Shown here in pieces: positions 44,582 to 52,972 of a stretch of DNA of 64,000 bases. This DNA comes from Paenibacillus_AP thailandensis (lineage in GTDB: Bacteria; Bacillota; Bacilli; Paenibacillales; Paenibacillaceae), in the NCBI RefSeq assembly GCF_042685365.1, contig NZ_JBHUMY010000032.1, positions 1 through 64,000 of the forward strand, written 5' to 3'. A program made the position numbers and the translations under genes. The notes beneath the pieces were generated by a model that ran no database searches, was not told the origin of the DNA, and worked only from the letters and a program-made list of their open reading frames with translations. Positions within the stretch are counted from its first letter, which is position 1; each line of letters starts with the position of its first letter.

Positions 44582-44965
44582 TTAGGCCCGCTCCAAGCCG
44601 GCGAATTTATCTTTGTACATTTGCGGCAAATGCTTGATTTTATAATCGATCGTCTCCAGGCTTCTTTGCGTATCCCGCATATGCTGCTCGACCTTCTCCT
44701 TATGGCGGTGCAAAATATCGAGCCCCCTCCGGACGAACGTCTCGTAATCGTTGCAGCTGGCGGCCAATTCGCGAATATCTTTGATCGGCATGCCGGTCGT
44801 TTTGAGGCAGCTGATCAAATCGAGCCAGGCGATATCGTAATCGTGGAAGACGCGGGCCCCGTTCTCCCGGTCGATAAAAGGCAGAAGACCTTCCTTGTCG
44901 TAATAGCGAATGGTGTGTATCGACAGATTCGTCTTTTGGGCCGCTTCCTTAATCGTGTATCCCAC
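44582..44965 (-). CDS. MerR-family transcriptional regulator
   Basis: 127 residues with the N-terminal winged helix typical of MerR (YTIKEAAQKTNLSIHTIRYYDKEGLLP) and a dimerising coiled coil after residue 80. No effector cysteines are evident, so it probably senses a small organic compound. It begins with GTG, with GGAG about ten bases upstream. It is divergent from an aldo-keto reductase gene whose promoter has the 19-bp spacer that MerR proteins act on, so it probably controls that gene. Confidence 0.9.
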   Translation of the reverse strand: MGYTIKEAAQKTNLSIHTIRYYDKEGLLPFIDRENGARVFHDYDIAWLDLISCLKTTGMPIKDIRELAASCNDYETFVRRGLDILHRHKEKVEQHMRDTQRSLETIDYKIKHLPQMYKDKFAGLERA

Positions 44966-45055
44966 CGGTTCATCTCTCCTCGGTCACAGGCTTGCAATAA
45001 GCGCTTAATGAGGTTACTCCAAGCCAAAAAGTTTGTCAAATCGAAATTTCGGGGC

Positions 45056-45086
45056 TTGACCTCGAGTTAACTCTATCCCTTAAGGT
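45056..45086 (+). promoter_or_regulatory. MerR-type promoter/operator of the aldo-keto reductase gene
   Basis: TTGACC at 45056-45061 and TAAGGT at 45081-45086 are separated by 19 bases, the overlong spacer typical of MerR-activated promoters. The spacer carries an ACCT...AGGT dyad with an inner GAGTTAACTC palindrome. Transcription would start about 30 bases before the gene. Confidence 0.75.
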
Positions 45087-45121
45087 GAAAAAGTACAACG
45101 AACAAGGAGGATGGTTTCGTC

Positions 45122-46048
45122 GTGAAATACATTGAAATCGCAAACACCGATCTGAAAGCTTCCAACATCGTGATGGGCAACATGCGCCTGAAGCAGCTGT
45201 CGCTCGCCGAAGCCGAGACGCTGATCCGCACGGCGATGGAGGAAGGCATTAACTTCTTCGACCACGCCGATATTTACGGCCCTTCGTACGGCGAATGCGA
45301 AGCTCATTTTGCCGAAGCGGTGCAAATGAACCCGAGCCTCCGGGAGCAGATGATTTTGCAAAGCAAATGCGGCATCCGCAAAGGGTTCTTCGATTTTTCC
45401 AAAGAACATATTCTCGAGTCGACCGACGGCATTCTGAAACGGCTCAAAACCGACTATCTGGACGTTCTGCTGCTGCATCGCCCCGATACGCTGATGGAGC
45501 CTTCCGAAATCGCGGAAGCGTTCGACATTTTGCATAAGAGCGGCAAAGTCCGTTACTTCGGGGTATCGAACCATACGCCGACGCAAGTCGAGCTGCTGCA
45601 AAAATATATCCCGCATAAGCTGATCGTCAACCAGCTTCAGCTTAGCGTCGCCCATTCGCCGATCATCGATTCCAGTATCGCGTTCAACATGAACGTCGAT
45701 CAATCGATCAACCGCGACAGCGGCATTCTCGAATACAGCCGCTTGAAGGAGATGACGATCCAGGCTTGGTCTCCGTTCCAGAAAGGATTTTTTGAAGGGC
45801 CGTTCCTCGGCGATCTGGACAGCTACCCCGAGCTGAACCAAACGATCGACGAAATCGCGGCCAAATACGGCGTAACGAACACCTCCGTCGCGGTCGCGTG
45901 GATTACGCGCCACCCGGCGAACATGCAGGTCGTGCTCGGCACGATGAACGTGCAGCGGCTGAAAGACTCGTGCGTCGGCTCCGAGCTTCCGCTTACGCGC
46001 GAAGAATGGTACCGCATTTACCGGACCGCCGGCCATATTATTCCTTAA
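45122..46048 (+). CDS. Aldo/keto reductase (YdhF-like)
   Basis: 308 residues, an NADPH-dependent TIM-barrel oxidoreductase. Catalytic residues are visible in FFDHADIYG (Asp, Tyr), in LQSKCGI (Lys) and in LLLHRPD (His). It is closest to the YdhF-type group, whose natural carbonyl substrate is not known. The start is GTG at 45122, eleven bases after AGGAGG; an ATG at 45111 abuts that site and gives only four codons. A divergent MerR regulator and its operator lie immediately upstream, suggesting induction by a toxic carbonyl or other small molecule. Confidence 0.9.
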   Translation: MKYIEIANTDLKASNIVMGNMRLKQLSLAEAETLIRTAMEEGINFFDHADIYGPSYGECEAHFAEAVQMNPSLREQMILQSKCGIRKGFFDFSKEHILESTDGILKRLKTDYLDVLLLHRPDTLMEPSEIAEAFDILHKSGKVRYFGVSNHTPTQVELLQKYIPHKLIVNQLQLSVAHSPIIDSSIAFNMNVDQSINRDSGILEYSRLKEMTIQAWSPFQKGFFEGPFLGDLDSYPELNQTIDEIAAKYGVTNTSVAVAWITRHPANMQVVLGTMNVQRLKDSCVGSELPLTREEWYRIYRTAGHIIP

Positions 46049-46060
46049 CCTTATCTCCGG

Positions 46061-46103
46061 AAAACGGCAGCCTCGCGGCACGATCGCGAAGCCGCCGTTT
46101 TAT
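46061..46103 (+). terminator. Terminator after the aldo-keto reductase gene
   Basis: AAAACGGCAGC pairs with GCCGCCGTTTT around a GC-rich loop that itself contains TCGCG/CGCGA, followed by TATCTTT. Confidence 0.65.
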
Positions 46104-46106
46104 CTT

Positions 46107-46412
46107 TCAGCGGATGTTCCCGGAGGAAACGAGCAAGGTTTTACGCCCTAAACATGCAGAAGAACCGGCCTTAAAATGCCGGTTCTTCGCATTTTGGTGG
46201 CTTTCTCCCCAGGCGCACATGACTTCCGCTACAGGGGTCAACGTTTTGCCGTATTCGCTTAATGAATATTCAACTTTTGGAGGAACGGCCGGGTAGACCG
46301 TTTTTTCAATTATTCTTTCATGTTCCAAGTCCCGAAGATGCTGCGTCAGCATTTTTTGAGAAACATCCGGTATCCCGTTATCTATATATGCCGATGAACG
46401 ATTATTCCAACG
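46107..46412 (-). pseudogene. Truncated HxlR-family regulator
   Basis: The readable part (GIPDVSQKMLTQHLRDLE ... VPPKVEYSLSEYGKTLTPV ... MCAWGESHQN) is the C-terminal two thirds of an HxlR winged-helix repressor, usually about 110 residues with an N-terminal CP-VE...IGGKWK segment. That N-terminal segment is absent: upstream codons turn into unrelated sequence and a stop by about 46412. The C-terminus after WGESHQN is also an odd extension running through a hairpin. The missing 5' part abuts the broken acetyltransferase remnant on the other strand, suggesting one deletion took the 5' ends of both genes. Confidence 0.7.
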
Positions 46413-46419
46413 AAACGAT

Positions 46420-46681
46420 CATTTCCATTCATCGGCATGATCCGGGCGAATGACATCGGCGAAACGACTTCCGTCATTCATAATTTTTGCGTATTGCCCG
46501 CCTTCAGGGCAAAGGCTACGGCCGGGCAATACTGACGGCTGCGATCGAGCTGCTCCCGGAGCGGCAACGGGCGAATATCCGGCTAAGCGTCGTCACTGAC
46601 AACGCGAAGGCGGTCCGGCTGTATCAAAGCGTCGGCTTTGAGAATTCTTCCGAGTATCGCTACTACCTCCGCGATCAATAA
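46420..46681 (+). pseudogene. Broken GNAT acetyltransferase remnant
   Basis: Frame one reads GMIRANDIGETTSVIHNFCV then LPAFR. About at 46504 the reading must shift to continue GKGYGRAILTAAIELLP and on to AVRLYQSVGFENSSEYRYYL. Together they form the acetyl-CoA-binding half of a GNAT enzyme. The N-terminal half is missing. An indel plus a 5' deletion make it nonfunctional unless the sequence is wrong. Confidence 0.65.
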
Positions 46682-46735
46682 ACCGCCAAACGCGGCAAAT
46701 CGTCTCTTACGGAGAGGTTCCTTCATTTATAAAGG

Positions 46736-47158
46736 TTATTCGTAAAACGTCATATGGCTTTTCTCTTGCCTGTAATAGTTAAGCCGGTCTTGCAAAGCGC
46801 CCGTATGAAGCTCGAACTTGTGGCCGTCCGGATCCGTGAAATAAATCGACTTTTTATCCCTCGCATCCCTTTCGCGGCCCGGCAAAAGATTGACCTCCAG
46901 CGCCTTCAGTTTCTCGAGCCACGCGTCAAACTCGTTCTCTTCAATCGAAAAAGCGATATGCGTATAGGATTGAAGAATCTCGCTGCGGGGAATGTCCTTC
47001 TCCTCGTTCAAAGCAAGCCACATGCCGCTTAGATCGAAATAAGCCGTCGTTCTGCCTCGAACGAGCAGCTTGGCGCCAAGCGCCCGTTCATAAAAAGCGA
47101 CCGAAGCATCCAAATCGGATACCGAAAACAACAAATGATTTAGTCCCGTTATTTTCAT
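46736..47158 (-). CDS. fosB: FosB metallothiol transferase (fosfomycin resistance)
   Basis: 140 residues, the usual FosB length. The enzyme opens the fosfomycin epoxide by adding bacillithiol or cysteine. Metal ligands H8 (GLNHLLFSV), H67 (SYTHIAF) and E116 (HKFELHTG) are present, as are RTTAYFDLSG, LPGRERD and the family C-terminus LQDRLNYYRQEKSHMTFY. Start 47158 has AAGGTGAG five bases upstream; the extension to 47215 crosses a terminator and is not family sequence. Chromosomal fosB is common in Bacillus and Paenibacillus. Nothing shows transfer. Confidence 0.93.
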   Translation of the reverse strand: MKITGLNHLLFSVSDLDASVAFYERALGAKLLVRGRTTAYFDLSGMWLALNEEKDIPRSEILQSYTHIAFSIEENEFDAWLEKLKALEVNLLPGRERDARDKKSIYFTDPDGHKFELHTGALQDRLNYYRQEKSHMTFYE

Positions 47159-47183
47159 TCGTCTCACCTTTACATTATATATA

Positions 47184-47212
47184 CGAAAAAAAGAGGAGGT
47201 CGCCCTCCTCTT
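47184..47212 (-). terminator. Terminator of the GH51 gene
   Basis: AAGAGGAGG pairs with CCTCCTCTT around GCGA on the minus strand, followed by TTTTTTTCG, directly after the GH51 stop codon and before fosB. Confidence 0.9.
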
Positions 47213-47222
47213 CATCCTAAAC

Positions 47223-50200
47223 TTATTTCAGTTCCAGCACCAGCACGTTCACCGAATGGGCCGGCAAATGAATAACCGTTCCGCCGACGTCCACTTTGAC
47301 CGCCGTTTGCACCGGCCGGATTTTCTCGTCGTTCTTTTTGTTGACGTTAGGCACATGAACCAAGGAAGCGTCGCCCGTCAGCACGTTCAGCAAACCTTCC
47401 GACGCGGCATTCAGATGACTCAGCTCCAGATTGACCGATTTCTCCACGGCGTCGGCGTTTACAAGCTTCACGTAGAGACGCTTGTCGTCCTTCGTTACGG
47501 AATGGTAAATCTCGCGGTTGTACGCTTCCAGCTTGTAATCAAGCGTTTTGCTTACGAACGGGCCGTCCGTGTAGGAGCAAATCAGCCGGTCGCCCGCGGA
47601 ACCGCCGTAGTTGACCGTAATCGTATAATCCCGATCGTCCGCCAGCTCTTCGAAGCTGCAGGCGCGCATATTGCCGGCTGCCGTGCTCGACGAATAATCG
47701 CCCAGCCTGTAAGCTTCGACGCCTTGCTTGAACACCTTCACGCCGGTTGCGTCGCCGCCGTAGCCGATCGCGTATTCGATGACATCCTTGCTCTCCGGCG
47801 AAATGTCGGTCAGCCCCGCTCCGACGTAAAAACCGTCCGCTCCCGAGCCTTTCCGCGCAACGACTTCAACCGTATAGTTCGTCCATTCGTCGTTCAGCAA
47901 ATAGAGCCCGTTCAAGCCGCTTTCCTGCGCTTTCAGGACAAGTCCTTTCCCCGGCTCGACCGTATAGCCGGCCGATCCCGGTATGATCTGCCAAGCCGGA
48001 TCCAGCTCCTTCGTAAAATCCTGCTCGAACAGCACGCGGCCGTCCGCATTCGAGGTGACCTTCACCCGCTTGACCGTCACTTCGGCCCGGCCCGCCGCGA
48101 TTTCGATGCCGCCGTGCGGAATCAGCTCCGTCCGTTTGCCGTTCCGGTACGTCGTAAACGAGGTGCGAAGCCCTTTCGTGCCGATGTACCGCGAGAACAG
48201 CTGCTGCACGTAATAGTTCGGCGTGAACCATACCGTCTCGTCGTCGAACCAGATGCAATCCGGCGTCCAGCGGTATTGGCCGTCCGTCAGCACCTTGTTG
48301 AACAGCGGCGCGGTAGCGGCGAGGCGAACGACGTCCGCGTTGTTCTCGAAGCTTGTCATGATCGCCGCTTCGGCGACCGCGCCGGCAAGCGTGTTTTTGT
48401 CCGTGGAGGCGTATTCGCCGACGAACACTTTCGAGGTCAGCTTCTCGTCGAGGCTGCCGTCTTCCTTGTAAGCTCTGAAATAATAATTGTAACGGTCCGC
48501 GTTCTCCAGCAAATATTCGTTGGAGCGGTAATAGTGCTCGTCCGCGATCGTGTCCATATAGTTCGGCTGCTTGCCGTACCATGTCACCGTCTCTTCGAAG
48601 CTCGTCTTGCCGTCCGTAAACCGGATCGTCTCCGAGCCTGTCATGCCGCCGCTCAGAAACTTCCAGCCTTGCTGGTACGCATCGTCGTCCGCCTGCGCGC
48701 CGACGGTCGATATTATATGCAGCTCGTAGCCCGGATAGTTGCGCGCCATATGCTCGTCGATCGCCGCCTTGAACACCTCGAAGTTCGCGTAAAACTCCGT
48801 CCCCCAGTTCTCGTTGCCGACGCCGAGGTAACGGAGGTCGAACGGCGCTTCGTGTCCCATGCTTTTCCGCAGGGCGGCCCATTCGTTGCCTTCAAAGTCG
48901 GTGCTGATCGCAAAGTCGATCAAGTCCGTAAAGTTGCGGATGTAATAATCCCGAAGCGCGCCGCCGGCCGGATTCGCGTAATCCGAGCGGGCCTGGCACA
49001 ATACGCCGCACGCCATAACCGGCAGCGGGGTCGCGTTCAAGTCTTCCGCCAGCTGGAAATACTCCATATAGCCGAGGCCCATCGTCATCATGTAGCCCCA
49101 GACGTTGTAGTTTTCCTTCCGCAGCTCGACGGCGCGGACCGATTCCTTCCAGTCGTATACGTTCTCCCAAACATGCGACCCTTCCGAAATGCAGCCGCCC
49201 GGAAAACGGAGAAACTTCGGATGCAAATCGACGAGCGCGTTCACGAGGTCCTTGCGCAACCGGTAGTTCGGGTTTCCTTTATAGTTGGCATGCGCGGTGG
49301 CGGAACGATCTTCTTCCGACGCCCCCCATACGTCCTCGGGCATTAGCGACACCATGTCGACGGAAATTTCGCCGTTAAAACGAAGCGCCAGCTGGCCGAA
49401 GGCCGTTTCGGTTCCGGTCAGCGCGATTTTGGAATCGACGCCGTATTTCCGCCACGTACCGCCGGCTTCGACGGATACGATCGCGCCGTCGCTGATCGCG
49501 CGGCCTTTCTCATCCAGCAGCTGCAGCTCGATCGTGCCTGCCCGCTCCGCTTTCGCCCATACCGTAAAGTCGTAACGCTCCCCTTTCCGGATCGCCATGG
49601 AGCAGCGTTCGTTCGTATCGGCGTAACCGCGGTTATAGATCGTCGCCCCGTCCGCCGCCGTGACGTAATACGAGTTGACGTCCTTGTCCTCGATGCCGAA
49701 AAACTCGTTAAGCCCGCCGGCGTTCCGCACCGTCAGCTTGTCCGTATCGCCGTGCCAGGCGTAAAGCGGATTGCGGTTGCGGCCCGTCGAGACGCCGCAT
49801 TCGCCGCATACGTGGGAGTAGCTGTCGAACTCGAACGCCTCGAACGAGCGGTTCTGCACAAGCTCGGCGTAAATGCCGCCGTCCGCCGCATTGTTGATGT
49901 CTTCGTAGAACAGCCCGTACATCACTTCGCTAATATCGACGACTTCCTTGCTGCCGTCAATCGCAATCGTATACGCCGGCAGGCCTTCCGGCAGCACCGA
50001 CACGATAAAGCTTTTGTCCAGGCTTGCGCCGCCTTTCTTCAGCGTGGCGGTCAGCGTTACGCCCTGCGGCTCCCGGAGTCCCTTGTTCACGATCCCGGCG
50101 CTCGAAAGCGCGGCTTCGTCGCTCGATCTCCACTCCACCGTCACTTTGCCGCCCATCAGCGTCCGCGGGAGAGCAATGTCCTTCGTCACGATCGAAGTCG

Positions 50201-50957
50201 GGAACGACAAATATTTGTTGCGGGCGAGCGCGACGATCTGCTCGTCGGTAAGCGACTCGCACATGACCTCAATAATTTCGTCCTGCGTAAGCCCCGCTTT
50301 ATAGACGCGGAAGTCGGACAAGGAGCCGGCGAAATCGGCGTCCGCCTCGAATTGCGACCTTCCGATGTAATTCAGCCCGCTGCCCGCAGCTTCTGCGAAC
50401 GAAGCGAACCAGGCCCACAGCTTCGCATAAGCGCCGCTGGACGTCTGGCTGATCGAGCCGTCCGCGACCACTTCGCCGTTGGCATAAACGACCGGCCCGG
50501 CGCTGCTCAGCTTGCCGCCTTCCGTTCCTTTAACCGAAATCGCGACATGGATCCATTCTCCCGCCGGGAACGTTTTGCCCGGATCGACGACAAGCTCCTC
50601 TCCCGCGAAGCAGGAGCCGCGCAAGTTACGCGTAAGGAACAGGTACGGTCCGGACTGTCCTGCGCCAAAATCGAATACGCGCTCCCATACGCTGGCCGGC
50701 CGGCCGCCGTAAACCCAAGCGGCGACGGTGATGCCCGTCTCGTCGCTGACGCCTCGCAGCAAATCCGAAGGCAGCCCGATATAGGAAGTTCCGTTCTTGC
50801 CGCCGTTCAGCGTAACCGCCGGCCGGCCGCCCACGTTCCGAACCGTCGGGGGCACGCTTCCCGCCGCGGTTCCGTGCCTGCCGTTGCCGGAGCTGTCCAG
50901 CCCGACCTCGTCCGGATTGTCAAACTTATAAAAACCAAGCAAATGCTCTTTCAACAT
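47223..50957 (-). CDS. Large GH51 alpha-L-arabinofuranosidase with LamG domain
   Basis: 1244 residues with no signal peptide, so probably cytosolic or released by another route. Domains: an N-terminal concanavalin/LamG module (about 1-230), a bacterial Ig-like module (about 240-330), a GH51 barrel (about 340-1000) with acid/base Glu in LGVGNENWGTE (about residue 715) and nucleophile Glu in VFVGEYAS (about 846). A second sugar-binding-like module (about 1000-1140) and the GH51 C-terminal beta domain follow. It would remove arabinofuranosyl residues from oligosaccharides. GGAG lies 12 bases before the ATG. A GH43 gene nearby may act on related substrates. Confidence 0.88.
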   Translation of the reverse strand: MLKEHLLGFYKFDNPDEVGLDSSGNGRHGTAAGSVPPTVRNVGGRPAVTLNGGKNGTSYIGLPSDLLRGVSDETGITVAAWVYGGRPASVWERVFDFGAGQSGPYLFLTRNLRGSCFAGEELVVDPGKTFPAGEWIHVAISVKGTEGGKLSSAGPVVYANGEVVADGSISQTSSGAYAKLWAWFASFAEAAGSGLNYIGRSQFEADADFAGSLSDFRVYKAGLTQDEIIEVMCESLTDEQIVALARNKYLSFPTSIVTKDIALPRTLMGGKVTVEWRSSDEAALSSAGIVNKGLREPQGVTLTATLKKGGASLDKSFIVSVLPEGLPAYTIAIDGSKEVVDISEVMYGLFYEDINNAADGGIYAELVQNRSFEAFEFDSYSHVCGECGVSTGRNRNPLYAWHGDTDKLTVRNAGGLNEFFGIEDKDVNSYYVTAADGATIYNRGYADTNERCSMAIRKGERYDFTVWAKAERAGTIELQLLDEKGRAISDGAIVSVEAGGTWRKYGVDSKIALTGTETAFGQLALRFNGEISVDMVSLMPEDVWGASEEDRSATAHANYKGNPNYRLRKDLVNALVDLHPKFLRFPGGCISEGSHVWENVYDWKESVRAVELRKENYNVWGYMMTMGLGYMEYFQLAEDLNATPLPVMACGVLCQARSDYANPAGGALRDYYIRNFTDLIDFAISTDFEGNEWAALRKSMGHEAPFDLRYLGVGNENWGTEFYANFEVFKAAIDEHMARNYPGYELHIISTVGAQADDDAYQQGWKFLSGGMTGSETIRFTDGKTSFEETVTWYGKQPNYMDTIADEHYYRSNEYLLENADRYNYYFRAYKEDGSLDEKLTSKVFVGEYASTDKNTLAGAVAEAAIMTSFENNADVVRLAATAPLFNKVLTDGQYRWTPDCIWFDDETVWFTPNYYVQQLFSRYIGTKGLRTSFTTYRNGKRTELIPHGGIEIAAGRAEVTVKRVKVTSNADGRVLFEQDFTKELDPAWQIIPGSAGYTVEPGKGLVLKAQESGLNGLYLLNDEWTNYTVEVVARKGSGADGFYVGAGLTDISPESKDVIEYAIGYGGDATGVKVFKQGVEAYRLGDYSSSTAAGNMRACSFEELADDRDYTITVNYGGSAGDRLICSYTDGPFVSKTLDYKLEAYNREIYHSVTKDDKRLYVKLVNADAVEKSVNLELSHLNAASEGLLNVLTGDASLVHVPNVNKKNDEKIRPVQTAVKVDVGGTVIHLPAHSVNVLVLELK

Positions 50958-51080
50958 CGGTTCGATCGTCTCCTGTCCGTAAAATAACGTATTGTCGCAT
51001 GAAGTTCCTCTAGCGGCTTTTATCAGAATAGCATATTTGCTAATTAATTAATATATCAGTTAACGACAAAAAATCAACAA

Positions 51081-51106
51081 AAAAATAAAAGTCCCGCCAG
51101 GGACTT
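51081..51106 (-). terminator. Terminator of the VanZ-like gene
   Basis: AAGTCCC pairs with GGGACTT around TGGC on the minus strand, followed by TTATTTTTTT. Confidence 0.85.
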
Positions 51107-51116
51107 CATTTCTCAT

Positions 51117-51614
51117 TTAATGTTTATGCAGAACGGTGCGCATCGGAAGAAGCGACCGGGCAATCTGATACAGCCAATACCCCGTTAATCCGCCGAACGC
51201 ATTCAGGACCAAATCGTCGGCATCGAACGTTCCCATCGAAAGCACGGCTTGGGATATCTCGAGCGACAAACTGAACCCAAATGCCATTAATAAACTTACG
51301 AATAGATTCGGCACCAGTATTGCCGCCATCGTTCCAAAAGGAACAAACAAAGCAATATTGCCGAATAAATTAACCATGTTATGGAAGGTGGGACGTTGAA
51401 GGCTGTCCGAAATCGTACGAAAAGGAACAAGGTTTCCATGCAAAAGTCCCGCAACCGCCCGAGACGGATGAGCCGCCGACTTGGAGAACTGCTCCCATAC
51501 AAACGTGACGCTTACCTCTCCGAATTTAAACAAAATAATTTTGATCAATAGATACAAATAAAAAAGAAATAAAGCCGAAACCACGGCAACGGCCGGCTTG
51601 GATCCGATCTTCAT
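51117..51614 (-). CDS. VanZ-like membrane protein
   Basis: 165 residues with four or five membrane helices and the family's NLVPFRTI and FGNIALFVPFG motifs plus SLEISQAVLSMGTFDADDLVLNA-type C-terminal region. VanZ proteins raise teicoplanin tolerance in some enterococci by an unclear route; many soil Firmicutes carry them with no link to resistance. It stands alone, leftward, about 11 kb from the VanRSY-like operon. A weak PhoP-like hexamer series lies at 51673-51700 upstream. Confidence 0.87.
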   Translation of the reverse strand: MKIGSKPAVAVVSALFLFYLYLLIKIILFKFGEVSVTFVWEQFSKSAAHPSRAVAGLLHGNLVPFRTISDSLQRPTFHNMVNLFGNIALFVPFGTMAAILVPNLFVSLLMAFGFSLSLEISQAVLSMGTFDADDLVLNAFGGLTGYWLYQIARSLLPMRTVLHKH

Positions 51615-51870
51615 TCCGCTCCTCCTTCCTCAAACCCTAGATGCTGAATCGGTATCTACGATATCGAAAACTTCTTAAGAAGAAACATGGCGATTCGTAA
51701 AATTTTTCTTAAAAATTTCGATAAACCTAAAATTTATAGGGTAAAAACATAATATATGTAGGTGTCGGAGCACGTAGCCGTTTTGGTACAATACAATAGA
51801 CCCTACTCTATTCAAAGATAAAATTGAAACCATTTACATGCGGCAAGGACTATTCTTAGGAGGAATCGGC

Positions 51871-52851
51871 ATGGCAAAACGGAACGAACCTTTGGTGACC
51901 CATATTTACACCGCAGACCCTTCCGCCCACGTATTCGAGGGCAAAATCTACATTTATCCTTCTCACGATCTCGATCATGAAAGGGTTTCCAACGACAACG
52001 GCGACCAATACGATATGGAAGATTATCATATATTGTCCATGGAAGATCCGGACTCGCCTTGCGTCGATCACGGCGAAGCGCTTCACGTGCGCGACGTGCC
52101 GTGGGCGACTGCGCAAATGTGGGCGCCGGACGCCGCTTATAAGAACAATACGTACTACTTGTATTTCCCGGCACGAGACAAGGACGGCATCTTCCGGTTA
52201 GGCGTCGCGACAAGCGCTTCCCCTGCCGGACCGTTCAAGCCGGAGCCGAATTATATTCCGGGCAGCTTCAGCATCGACCCCGCCGTCTTTACCGACGACG
52301 ACGGCAAATCGTATATTTATTTCGGCGGCTTATGGGGAGGCCAGCTCGAGAAATGGCAAACCGGCGAGTTCAAGCCGGATGCGGAAGGACCGGCGGCCGA
52401 TGCGCCGGCGCTTGGGCCGCGAGTCGCCGAATTAAGCGACGACATGCTTTCGTTCAAAACGGAACCGCAGCAAATCTCGATCGTCGACGAAGACGGAAAC
52501 CCGATTCTCGCCGGCGACGAGGACAGAAGATATTTCGAAGGACCGTGGGTGCATAAATATAACGGCAACTATTACTTGTCGTATTCGACGGGCACGACGC
52601 ATCAAATCGTATACGGCATAAGTAAAAACCCGCAAGGGCCTTACGTTTACAAGGGAGTCATTCTGACGCCGGTCATCGGCTGGACGACGCATCATTCCAT
52701 CGTTCAGTTCAAGGACAAATGGTATCTGTTCTACCATGACAGCTCCTTGTCCGGAGGAGCGGACAATAAGCGCAGCGTGAAATTTACCGAGCTTACCTAC
52801 AACGAAGACGGCACGATTCAAACGATCGATCCGTACCCGGACCGGAAGTAA
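51871..52851 (+). CDS. GH43 glycoside hydrolase (arabinofuranosidase/xylosidase type)
   Basis: 326 residues, no signal peptide. The five-bladed propeller begins VTHIYTADPSAHVFEGKIYIYPSHD, where the Asp of TADPS is the usual catalytic base. WAPDAAYKNNTYYLYFPA and FSIDPAVFTDDDGKSYIYFGG follow, and the acid Glu lies in RRYFEGPWVHKY. These enzymes release arabinose or xylose from short oligosaccharides. I start at 51871, seven bases after AGGAGG; the longer reading from 51838 has no such site. With the GH51 gene nearby it suggests intracellular processing of arabinoxylan or arabinan fragments. Confidence 0.92.
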   Translation: MAKRNEPLVTHIYTADPSAHVFEGKIYIYPSHDLDHERVSNDNGDQYDMEDYHILSMEDPDSPCVDHGEALHVRDVPWATAQMWAPDAAYKNNTYYLYFPARDKDGIFRLGVATSASPAGPFKPEPNYIPGSFSIDPAVFTDDDGKSYIYFGGLWGGQLEKWQTGEFKPDAEGPAADAPALGPRVAELSDDMLSFKTEPQQISIVDEDGNPILAGDEDRRYFEGPWVHKYNGNYYLSYSTGTTHQIVYGISKNPQGPYVYKGVILTPVIGWTTHHSIVQFKDKWYLFYHDSSLSGGADNKRSVKFTELTYNEDGTIQTIDPYPDRK

Positions 52852-52897
52852 CATCCGGTTGTCTGATGAACAAGCAAACCGGATGAACATAAATAAT

Positions 52898-52930
52898 GGC
52901 CCCGTCCTGGCATAGGACGGGGCCGTTTAA
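52898..52930 (+). terminator. Terminator of the GH43 gene
   Basis: GGCCCCGTCCT pairs perfectly with AGGACGGGGCC around GGCAT, followed by GTTTAATATT. Confidence 0.8.
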
Positions 52931-52972
52931 TATTTGCTAGGACCGCGCTTCCCGGGGCGGCCGCCGCATCCG

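Noticed and set aside
45111..45125. ATG directly after AGGAGG as the start of the aldo-keto reductase or a regulatory short ORF
   Set aside because: It has no spacing from the ribosome site and ends after four codons; the GTG at 45122 gives the family N-terminus.
46153..46190. Hairpin AAGAACCGGC/GCCGGTTCTT as a working terminator
   Set aside because: It lacks a T-run on either strand and lies inside the extended HxlR remnant; probably a decayed terminator at most.
46262..46453. 63-codon plus-strand ORF covering the HxlR/GNAT junction
   Set aside because: Most of it is antisense to the HxlR remnant and it does not match the acetyltransferase frame.
36803..51614. Complete mobile vancomycin-resistance cluster
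   Set aside because: Only R, S, Y and a distant Z-like gene are present; no ligase, dehydrogenase or dipeptidase genes and no transposon ends are seen.
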